Shown here: positions 1 to 5,032 of the stretch, one piece after another
Layout of the letters: each line of letters opens with the position of its first letter
Position numbering within the stretch: position 1 is the stretch's first letter
Assembly: GCF_937890665.1 (NCBI RefSeq)
Contig: NZ_CALADU010000154.1
Location: 1-10,827 of the forward strand
Direction: 5' to 3'
DNA length: 10,827 nt
From: an uncultured Subdoligranulum sp.
GTDB taxonomy: Bacteria > Bacillota_A > Clostridia > Oscillospirales > Ruminococcaceae
Notes under the pieces: model-generated
Database searches by the model: none
What the model was told of the DNA's origin: nothing
Seen by the model: the letters and a program-made list of their open reading frames with translations, nothing else
Position numbers and translations under genes: made by a program

Positions 1-49
1 CAACACATGCACCGCAAGCAACGCACTCGCTGGTAACGGTATGAGCCAT
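1..49 (-). CDS. 4Fe-4S ferredoxin, N-terminal fragment (runs off left edge)
   Basis: Only the first 16 codons lie in the window. They read M-A-H-T-V-T-S-E-C-V-A-C-G-A-C-V, the typical opening of a small bacterial 2[4Fe-4S] ferredoxin, in which the CxxCxxC run (here C9, C12, C15) ligates the first cluster. Such proteins are soluble one-electron carriers, for example for pyruvate:ferredoxin oxidoreductase and hydrogenases. The ATG at 47-49 is set by a clean AAGGAG (56-61) with a 6-nt spacer. The second cluster motif and the stop lie outside the window. The gene has its own promoter and leader and is separated from ricT by a terminator-like hairpin, so it is probably a separate transcription unit. 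The fragment is too short to exclude a larger protein with an N-terminal ferredoxin domain. Confidence 0.8.
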   Translation of the reverse strand, partial: MAHTVTSECVACGACV

Positions 50-149
50 CGTGAACTCCTTATCTCCGTGCTGATTGATGTCCCCTACCGGCCCTGCACG
101 GCTGCTTCCCGGTATGGTGCCACAGCGGGTTTTTGGTGCCTACTGCGTT
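50..149 (-). promoter_or_regulatory. Leader of the ferredoxin gene with potential RNA structure
   Basis: About 100 nt separate the predicted transcription start from the ferredoxin ATG, long for such a small housekeeping gene. Seen directly: a 6-bp stem TACCGG/CCGGTA (86-91 with 109-114) enclosing a short GCA/TGC stem (96-98 with 103-105). The motif GGCACCA also occurs twice in the transcript. I do not recognise a named riboswitch. The structure may be incidental. Confidence 0.35.
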
Positions 150-155
150 ACAGAT

Positions 156-184
156 AGTGTAACACATTGCATAAAAATTCGCAA
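156..184 (-). promoter_or_regulatory. Sigma-A type promoter for the ferredoxin gene
   Basis: On the minus strand TTGCGA (179-184) is followed after exactly 17 nt by TACACT (156-161), with a TG one base upstream of the -10 (extended -10). The two hexamers match consensus at 4/6 each. An inverted repeat GTTAC-N7-GTAAC (147-163) overlaps the -10 and could be an operator. Confidence 0.55.
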
Positions 185-196
185 GTGCCATATCTT

Positions 197-232
197 GAAA
201 AATTTTCCCCCGCAGGCCCAACTGCCTGTGGG
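197..232 (-). terminator. Probable intrinsic terminator after ricT
   Basis: It starts 8 nt past the ricT stop codon. On the minus strand a 9-position stem CCCACAGGC/GCCTGCGGG (224-232 with 209-217, one A-C mismatch, 6-nt loop) is followed by GGAAAATTTTTC. The U tract is only five long and set back by a few bases, so termination may be partial. Its position between two convincing transcription units supports the call. Confidence 0.55.
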
Positions 233-239
233 ACGGGGC

Positions 240-1079
240 TTAGTCCTGTTCGGGGTCGGGGGCCTTGGGCACCCGCTTGCCGCCCCGCAGATAGACGCAT
301 TCCTCCCGCTTGTAGATGCGGGGGGCCAAGATCTCCACATTGGAGCGGACCTTTAAAGTTCCGGCCACCACATTGACCTCCAGCACGGTGCCTTCGCCGT
401 CCGGCGTGCGGACGATGCTGCCCGGGGTAGGGGTGATGGAGTTGAGGTACTCGTAGCTCTTTTGCTCGTAGGCCAAGCAGCACATCAGGCGGCCGCAGGC
501 GCCGCTGATCTTGGCGGGGTTCAGGCTCAGGCCCTGTTCCTTGGCCATCTTGATGGATACCGGCTGGAAGTTCTTCAAGAACCGGCTGCAGCAGAAGGGC
601 TGCCCGCACAGGCCCAGCCCGCCCAGCATCTTGCTTTCATCCCGCACGCCGATCTGGCGCAGTTCGATGCGGGTGTGGAACTGGGCGGCCAGATCCTTGA
701 CCAACTCCCGGAAATCCACCCGGTTATCGGCAGTAAAGTAAAAGACCAGCTTGCTGCGGTCCAAGGTATACTCGGCGTCCACCAGCTTCATCTTCAGGTC
801 GTGGGCGGCGATGCGCTGCTCGCAGATCGTAAAGGCCTGCTGTACGTCGGCCCGGTTCTGGCGCATCCGGCGCACATCCACGGCGTCGGCCACCCGGATC
901 ACCGGCTTCACTTCCCGGGAAAAACCCGGTACTTCGTGGGCGCCGCGGACCACCTCGCCGCATTCGGTGCCCCGGGCGGTGGTCACGATGACGAAATCCC
1001 CTTCCTTGACGGAAAAGTCGCCGGGATCAAAATAGTAGGCCCGGCCATTCTCTTTAAATTTTACAGAAATTACTTTCAT
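240..1079 (-). CDS. ricT: PSP1-domain Fe-S protein RicT (YaaT)
   Basis: A 279-aa PSP1 family protein. In Bacillus subtilis, RicT (YaaT) acts with RicA and RicF in a Fe-S complex that assists RNase Y in mRNA maturation and affects competence, sporulation and biofilm formation. Two cysteine clusters of the family are intact: C158-X4-C163-C164 and C195-X4-C200-C201, flanked by the typical GLGLCGQPFCCSRFL and GACGRLMCCLAYE contexts. The C-terminal part is a beta-rich segment rich in V and G. I place the start at the ATG at 1077-1079, because AAGGAAG abuts the upstream in-frame ATG (1083-1085) but lies 6 nt from this one. It begins 19 nt after holB ends and is the last gene of the rhomboid-darA-holB-ricT operon. 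The partners ricA and ricF are not in the window. Confidence 0.92.
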   Translation of the reverse strand: MKVISVKFKENGRAYYFDPGDFSVKEGDFVIVTTARGTECGEVVRGAHEVPGFSREVKPVIRVADAVDVRRMRQNRADVQQAFTICEQRIAAHDLKMKLVDAEYTLDRSKLVFYFTADNRVDFRELVKDLAAQFHTRIELRQIGVRDESKMLGGLGLCGQPFCCSRFLKNFQPVSIKMAKEQGLSLNPAKISGACGRLMCCLAYEQKSYEYLNSITPTPGSIVRTPDGEGTVLEVNVVAGTLKVRSNVEILAPRIYKREECVYLRGGKRVPKAPDPEQD

Positions 1080-1098
1080 GGGCATCTTCCTTATCTCG

Positions 1099-2013
1099 TT
1101 AGGCGATCCGGGCCGCCAGCACCGCCACGGCCAAACGCAGGTTGCCGTTGGCGGTCACATGGCGGCGTGCCTCGGCCCCGGCGCGCAGGATCGCTGCCGC
1201 CGTCGCAGGGCGCAGTCCGCCGCACTGCTGCCCGTAGTCGGGGCGGCGCAGCACGGCGCTGCATAGCTGGTCGAGCTGCCACTGCAGGGCCAGAAAACCT
1301 TCCCGGTCCCGCTCGTACTTGGTCAGCAGGGCCAGCGCACGGTAGGTGTCGTTTTGGGCGGCATAGCCGCAGAGTTCTTTGGCTTGGGCCAGCGCGGTGC
1401 GCACCGCGGCGTCCTGAAAGGCCCGCAGGGCGGTGCCGATATGCCCTTCGTAGAGAAAGGCCAGTTCGTCGGCCAAGGGGGCGGGCAGTCCGCGCTGGCG
1501 CAGCAGGGCGGCGCACTCGGCGGCGGGCACCGGGGTGATGGTGTAGGCCGCGCAGCGGCTGCGGATGGTGGGCAGCACGGTGGCGGTGCTGGTGGCGGTC
1601 AGGAGGAAGAGCACCCCTTCGGGAGGTTCCTCGATGATCTTCAGCATGGCGTTGGCCGACGACCCGTTGAGGTTCTGGGCGCCGTAGATGAAGAGCACCC
1701 GACCCGCCGCGTCGGTAGAAAGGGCGGAATGCTGGATCGCCTCCCGCATTTCCCGGACCCGCTTGACGGGGATCTGGCCGCTGGCGCCCTCGCCCTGCAG
1801 GACGAGGCATTCGGTGTCGGCCTTTTTCAGCACGGCCTCGGCGTGAGGACCGCCTTGGGGGTAGAGGTAGTCGGCGGCCAGACACCGGGCGGCAAAGCCC
1901 GCGCCGCAGCCTGCCTCGCCTACCAGCAGGACCGCATGCGGCAGCCGGCCGGTGCGCAGCGCGGCGCCCAGCTCAGCTTTCAGCGCGTCATTGCCGGCCA
2001 GACGGTCCAGCAT
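1099..2013 (-). CDS. holB: DNA polymerase III delta' subunit (clamp loader)
   Basis: About 304 aa. It is the delta' subunit of the clamp loader that opens and loads the beta clamp, in the AAA+ fold. Seen: the N-terminal pattern LPHAVLLVGEAGCGAG (residues 24-39), in which the P-loop lysine and following Ser/Thr are replaced by A38 and G39, so ATP binding is probably lost, as known for E. coli delta'. Also seen are the characteristic SSANAMLKIIEEPP stretch and the SRC motif in TIRSRCAAY. The four-cysteine zinc module usually found shortly after the P-loop is absent. The ATG at 2011-2013 overlaps the darA stop as TGATG. A GTG one codon earlier (2014-2016) is also possible. No strong Shine-Dalgarno is visible, which suggests translational coupling to darA. 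Context with darA and ricT is the classic Bacillota arrangement. Confidence 0.9.
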   Translation of the reverse strand: MLDRLAGNDALKAELGAALRTGRLPHAVLLVGEAGCGAGFAARCLAADYLYPQGGPHAEAVLKKADTECLVLQGEGASGQIPVKRVREMREAIQHSALSTDAAGRVLFIYGAQNLNGSSANAMLKIIEEPPEGVLFLLTATSTATVLPTIRSRCAAYTITPVPAAECAALLRQRGLPAPLADELAFLYEGHIGTALRAFQDAAVRTALAQAKELCGYAAQNDTYRALALLTKYERDREGFLALQWQLDQLCSAVLRRPDYGQQCGGLRPATAAAILRAGAEARRHVTANGNLRLAVAVLAARIA

Positions 2014-2336
2014 CACAGTTTTTCAAAGCGTTCCACGTTGGTGACCATGATCGTGGCGCCGCCCACGGTCACTTCCATGGGCATGGCGCTCTCGATGCCG
2101 AAGCCCAAGGTGGCGGTGCCGGGCACGATCTCGGTGCGCTGCTTGCAGAACTGGGAGATGATGGCGATGCAGTCATCCACCTTTTCGTCCTCGGTGCAGA
2201 TGAGCAAGGTCATGTTGCCCGCCATCAGGAAGCCGCCGGTGGTAGCCAGACGGGTGACGTAGAATTTGTGTTTGACCAGTTCGTTACAAACGACCCGGGA
2301 ATCCTCTTTATTGACGATGGCAGTGATGAGTTTCAT
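2013..2336 (-). CDS. darA: Cyclic di-AMP receptor DarA (PstA/YaaQ, PII-like)
   Basis: A 107-aa protein that matches the PII-like c-di-AMP receptor family (DarA of B. subtilis, PstA of Staphylococcus and Listeria) over its full length. The family forms trimers that bind one c-di-AMP per subunit interface; the downstream target is still unclear. Residues known to contact the nucleotide are present at equivalent positions: T28 in VTRLATTGGFL, F36, and N41 in AGNMTLLI. The C-terminal VGGATIMVTNVERFEKL is also typical. The start is fixed by a strong AAGGAGG (2345-2351) 8 nt upstream. It lies 30 nt after the rhomboid-like gene and overlaps holB. In B. subtilis the next gene is yaaR and the preceding one tmk; neither is here. 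Confidence 0.93.
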   Translation of the reverse strand: MKLITAIVNKEDSRVVCNELVKHKFYVTRLATTGGFLMAGNMTLLICTEDEKVDDCIAIISQFCKQRTEIVPGTATLGFGIESAMPMEVTVGGATIMVTNVERFEKL

Positions 2337-2366
2337 GGAAAAAACCTCCTTATAGCGTAGGATGGA

Positions 2367-3017
2367 TTACCAACGATTGTTGCGGTTCTGCCAGTCGCGG
2401 CGGCGCTTGTAGCCAAGGATGGTATCCTTGCACCAGAAAAACACTTCGCGGCCGAAGAACGCCAAGAACCCGGCCATACCAAGGATCAGGCTGATCCGGG
2501 TAGCCAAACCGCCCCGCAGGAATTGGAGCACCCAGAGGGCCAGTTCATACCAGCCCAGATACTTCATCTTGAAGGGGATGATGCCCCAGAGCAGCGCGCC
2601 CTGATTGGGCCACATCCAAGTATAGGCGAAGAGCATGCTGAGGTAGACGGCGCTGGGGGAGCCGTACCCGGTGAAGAAGGCGCCGATCCAGGTACCCACC
2701 ACACCAAGGGCGATGTACAGCGTCATGCGGAAGTCGCCCCACACCCGGGTCAGCGAGTTGCCGATCCAGAAATAGAACACAAGGTTCAAGAAGCCCAGCA
2801 CGCTGCCCAGCCAGATAGGCTGGAACAAGAAGGTGATGAGCCGCCAGATTTGGCCGTGGAGCACCGCGTCCCGGCTGAGATAGAGCAGCAAATCGAAGTT
2901 GCGGTTGATGAGCAGGATGAACAGCCCGACAGCGAGCTGCCCAAGAATGAGGCCGTTGACCAGATAGGGGATGCCATACCGGCCAAAGCGGCGTTCCAGT
3001 TTGTCGATCCAGTTCAT
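2367..3017 (-). CDS. Rhomboid-fold membrane protein, apparently catalytically inactive
   Basis: A 216-aa integral membrane protein with about six hydrophobic segments (roughly residues 17-37, 57-86, 97-115, 120-136, 138-150 and 156-196). GQIWRLITFLFQP (55-67) is the usual signature between the first segments of rhomboid proteins, and the remainder resembles the DUF1751/Derlin-like set of Bacillota. An active rhomboid needs a GxSG serine and a late-helix histidine. Here the equivalent region reads GYGSPSA (117-123), and the only histidine in the protein is H54, near the N-terminus, so the Ser-His dyad cannot form. The C-terminus is short and very basic (KRRRDWQNRNNRW). A role in membrane protein handling is inference. 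It is first in the operon with darA, preceded by GGAGG and a near-consensus promoter. Confidence 0.75.
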   Translation of the reverse strand: MNWIDKLERRFGRYGIPYLVNGLILGQLAVGLFILLINRNFDLLLYLSRDAVLHGQIWRLITFLFQPIWLGSVLGFLNLVFYFWIGNSLTRVWGDFRMTLYIALGVVGTWIGAFFTGYGSPSAVYLSMLFAYTWMWPNQGALLWGIIPFKMKYLGWYELALWVLQFLRGGLATRISLILGMAGFLAFFGREVFFWCKDTILGYKRRRDWQNRNNRW

Positions 3018-3068
3018 GGGAGAAGTTCCTCCATAGACAGCGGGTGAACAAAAGAAATAGTTCTGTTT

Positions 3069-3097
3069 ATTGTAGCATTTTTGGGCGGGAAGTGCAA
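3069..3097 (-). promoter_or_regulatory. Sigma-A promoter of the rhomboid-darA-holB-ricT operon
   Basis: On the minus strand TTGCAC (3092-3097) and TACAAT (3069-3074) are separated by exactly 17 nt, each matching the consensus at five or four of six positions. Transcription would start near 3062, about 45 nt before the rhomboid-like ATG. This is the best promoter in the 108-nt gap between the decarboxylase and the operon. I see no intrinsic terminator for the decarboxylase in this gap, so read-through is possible. Confidence 0.75.
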
Positions 3098-3125
3098 CCG
3101 TTCCTTATCGAAAGGCGGGGGCGGT

Positions 3126-4523
3126 TCACCCCAGCACGGCCAGCTTCCCGTCCGCCCCGGCCCCGGTATGGTGCAGGGCGGTGCCGGCGGCGGTCAGGGC
3201 GGTCACCGCCTCGGAAAAGGCGGGGGTAACTTCCTCGCCGGGGGCCAGCAGGGGCACGCCGGGGGGGTAGGCCCAGACGTACTCGGCGGCCACGGCACCC
3301 ACGGCCTCGGCCAAGGGGCGCAGACAGGCCGGACGGCGCAAAGCGTCGGCGATGGTACACCGGGCGGGGCCGGGGGGCGGCAGCAACGCTTCCGCCGCCG
3401 GGGCGGCAGAGGCCCCGGCATCCCAGCGGGTCAGCACTTCGGCCAGCCGGTCCAGTGCATCCTCGTCGTCGCAGGGGCTGGTCATGGCCAGCACGTTGGG
3501 GCCGCAGACCATCTCCGGCTCAAAGCCCGCCGCCCGTAAAAAGGCAGCGCCTTCCCGGCCGATGCGCAGCAGGATCTTGCCATTGTCAAAATCGTAGAAG
3601 CCCTGCCCTTCGGCCCCCAACCCCAGCACGGGGGTATGGCGCCAGCCCCGGGCCGCGGCAGCAAACCGGTCCAGCCGCTGCCGCCAAGCGGCAAAGGCGG
3701 TGTCGCCGTGGGTTTGCAGCCATGTCGTGCAGCCGTCCAGACTGGCCAGCAGCGGATAGCTGGGGGAGCTGGTCTCAAAGACATCCAGTTCCCGCTCCAC
3801 GGCGGCAGCATCGATGCGGCTGCCCTGCAGATGGAGCCACGCGGTCTGGGTCAGGCTGGGCAGCGTCTTGTGGGCGCTTTGCACCACCAAGTCGGCCCCG
3901 GCTTCCACCGCGCCGCCCCGCCAGCCGTAGGGCCGGGCCAAGGGCAGGTAGTGGGCGCCATGGGCCTCGTCCACCAGCAGCGGCACGCCCCGGGCATGGC
4001 AGAGGTCGGCGATGGCCGAAAGGTCGCTCTGTACCCCCTCGTAGGTGGGGCTGGTCAGGATGACGCAGGCCACGGCGGGGTGGGCGTCCAGCGCGGCGGC
4101 CACGGCGGCGGGGGGCATACTGCCGTAAACGCCGAAATCCGGCACCACCGGCGGCACCAGATAGTGGGCGGTGAGGTGCCCCAGTTCGATAGCATGGTAG
4201 ACGGCCTTGTGGCAGTTGCGGGCGACCAGCACCTCGCTGCCGAAGGGAGCCGCCGCCCGGATGCCCGCCAGCAGCCCCACGGTGGAGCCGCCCACGAGGT
4301 ACCAGCACCGGTCCGAACCATAGAGGGCGGCGGTGCGGGCCATGGCGTCGGCGAGGATGCCGTCGGCGTCGTGGAGGTCATCGGCCCCCTCGATCTCGGT
4401 CAGGTCGAAGGCATAGCAGGAAAGCCCCGGGGCGGGCGGCACCCGGCGCTTGTGGCCCGGCATGTGCAGCGGATACCGCCGCCCAGCCAGTTCTTCACAT
4501 TGTTGTTGTAAGATAGATTGCAT
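3126..4523 (-). CDS. PLP-dependent Orn/Lys/Arg decarboxylase family protein (YaaO-like)
   Basis: A 465-aa fold-type I PLP enzyme of the Orn/Lys/Arg decarboxylase family, expected to decarboxylate a basic amino acid to a diamine or agmatine in the cytosol. The N-terminal PLHMPGHKRR motif, the DEAHGAHY motif (D185, H188) that contacts PLP, and SAHKTLPSLTQTA with Schiff-base K219 after H218 are all present. The C-terminal domain carries YPPGVPLLAPGE. The N-terminal wing domain of the large E. coli inducible enzymes is absent, so it belongs to the short YaaO/SpeA-like group. Substrate cannot be read from the sequence. I place the start at the ATG at 4521-4523 because homologous sequence begins there and AGGA lies about 10 nt upstream, inside the edge of a palindromic repeat. 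In B. subtilis yaaO is likewise near darA-holB-ricT. Confidence 0.88.
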   Translation of the reverse strand: MQSILQQQCEELAGRRYPLHMPGHKRRVPPAPGLSCYAFDLTEIEGADDLHDADGILADAMARTAALYGSDRCWYLVGGSTVGLLAGIRAAAPFGSEVLVARNCHKAVYHAIELGHLTAHYLVPPVVPDFGVYGSMPPAAVAAALDAHPAVACVILTSPTYEGVQSDLSAIADLCHARGVPLLVDEAHGAHYLPLARPYGWRGGAVEAGADLVVQSAHKTLPSLTQTAWLHLQGSRIDAAAVERELDVFETSSPSYPLLASLDGCTTWLQTHGDTAFAAWRQRLDRFAAAARGWRHTPVLGLGAEGQGFYDFDNGKILLRIGREGAAFLRAAGFEPEMVCGPNVLAMTSPCDDEDALDRLAEVLTRWDAGASAAPAAEALLPPPGPARCTIADALRRPACLRPLAEAVGAVAAEYVWAYPPGVPLLAPGEEVTPAFSEAVTALTAAGTALHHTGAGADGKLAVLG

Positions 4524-4532
4524 AGACTTTGT

Positions 4533-4573
4533 TCCTACTTTCTTTACAAAGAAAGTAGGCAAAGAAATTCCAA
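4533..4573 (-). repeat. Palindromic repeat, copy 1 (41 nt, identical to copy 2)
   Basis: The 12-bp arms CCTACTTTCTTT and AAAGAAAGTAGG (4534-4545 with 4548-4559) surround a 2-nt centre. A 13-nt box, read TGGAATTTCTTTG on the minus strand, lies on one side. On the minus strand the hairpin ends in GTAGGAAC, which places AGGA about 10 nt before the decarboxylase ATG. The stem would therefore cover part of that ribosome binding site. Confidence 0.85.
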
Positions 4574-4574
4574 A

Positions 4575-4603
4575 TGTATAATCCGGGAATCCCGCGCTCC
4601 CAA
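4575..4603 (-). promoter_or_regulatory. Possible promoter for the decarboxylase gene
   Basis: On the minus strand TTGGGA (4598-4603) and TATACA (4575-4580) lie 17 nt apart, each 4/6 to consensus. Initiation near 4568 would put repeat copy 1 at the very 5' end of the transcript, as the decarboxylase leader. The match is modest, and transcription could instead continue from sbcC. Confidence 0.35.
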
Positions 4604-4660
4604 GCGGTAGGAAAACCACCCACACCCGGCCATGGCCCGCCCGCGACGGCGGGCGGGGTT

Positions 4661-4981
4661 TCAGATCGGGAGCCCGGATGGGCTCACACGATAGGCACGG
4701 ACGGGAAACGGGGTCACGTAGGGCCGTTTCGGGTCCACGATGTTGGAGTCTCGGGCGACCTCCTCGAAGCCCCGGGGATTGCCAAGGGGCCCGCAGGCCC
4801 CTTGACCCGTGCCCCGCGCGTCGGAAGTAGCGGCGCGTTTTTCAGCCGCTTTTTGCGCGGTCAAAAAGCGGCACCGTCTGGGAGCGCACCTGTTTTGTGC
4901 TGCTCGCCGCAGTCCCTCGGCTGCCCTCTTCCCAAGCAAAAAGGAACATTCCCCGGCAGCGCGAACCTCCCGGTTCGCCAC
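4661..4981 (-). CDS. Doubtful 106-codon reading frame between the direct repeats
   Basis: An open frame from GTG (4979-4981) to TGA (4661-4663), preceded by AGGAG 7 nt upstream, supplied by the end of repeat copy 2. The product would be rich in Arg, Ala and Gly, starting MANREVRAAGECSFLLGKRA and ending in a Pro-rich stretch. It has no recognisable domain, and three of the region's perfect hairpins fall inside it, which argues that the DNA or RNA structure rather than protein is conserved. I list it because of the start signal; it may well be spurious. Confidence 0.18.
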   Translation of the reverse strand: MANREVRAAGECSFLLGKRAAEGLRRAAQNRCAPRRCRFLTAQKAAEKRAATSDARGTGQGACGPLGNPRGFEEVARDSNIVDPKRPYVTPFPVRAYRVSPSGLPI

Positions 4982-4989
4982 CCACCTTC

Positions 4990-5030
4990 TCCTACTTTCT
5001 TTACAAAGAAAGTAGGCAAAGAAATTCCAA
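4990..5030 (-). repeat. Palindromic repeat, copy 2 (41 nt, identical to copy 1)
   Basis: Identical to 4533-4573 over 41 nt and in the same orientation, 457 nt away. Arms are 4991-5002 and 5005-5016. It begins 2 nt after the sbcC stop codon, so it would form the 3' end of the sbcC message. It is not followed by a U tract on either strand. On the minus strand it ends in GTAGGAG, again an SD-like sequence, 7 nt before a GTG that opens a 106-codon reading frame. Confidence 0.85.
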
Positions 5031-5032
5031 CG

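Larger units (their letters stand above)
4524..5032. other. Gene-poor 509-nt interval with direct repeats and stacked hairpins
   Basis: Between the sbcC stop and the decarboxylase start there is no gene I can support well. The stretch is bounded by two identical 41-nt repeats. Between them are perfect stems: CCCGCCCGC/GCGGGCGGG (4636-4644 with 4649-4657), CAAGGGGCC/GGCCCCTTG (4783-4791 with 4796-4804), GCCGCTTTTTG/CAAAAAGCGGC (4845-4855 with 4862-4872) and GCGAACC/GGTTCGC (4961-4967 with 4972-4978). None is followed by a proper U tract on either strand, so they are not ordinary terminators. It may be a repeat element, a structured RNA, or both. Confidence 0.6.

Noticed and set aside
77..120. 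Resemblance to the SRP RNA core (GGGAAGCAGCC on the minus strand)
   Set aside because: The bacterial SRP apical loop needs GGAA tetraloop sequence ahead of GGAAGCAGCC with matching CAGG on the 5' side. Here the tetraloop is missing and the CAGGGCCGG segment is on the wrong side, and the stretch lies inside the ferredoxin leader.
4523..4625. Upstream start for the decarboxylase, 34 codons longer
   Set aside because: The extra codons run through the repeat palindrome and have no family similarity, while the internal ATG has an SD-like AGGA and begins the conserved sequence.
4990..5030. Repeat copy 2 as the sbcC terminator
   Set aside because: The 12-bp stem is A/T-rich, and neither side has a U tract. 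It may affect the message end but is not a classical intrinsic terminator.
4533..5030. CRISPR array or insertion sequence between the 41-nt repeats
   Set aside because: There are only two repeats, separated by 416 nt, with no regular spacers. No transposase, terminal inverted repeats of the whole block, or target duplication could be seen.
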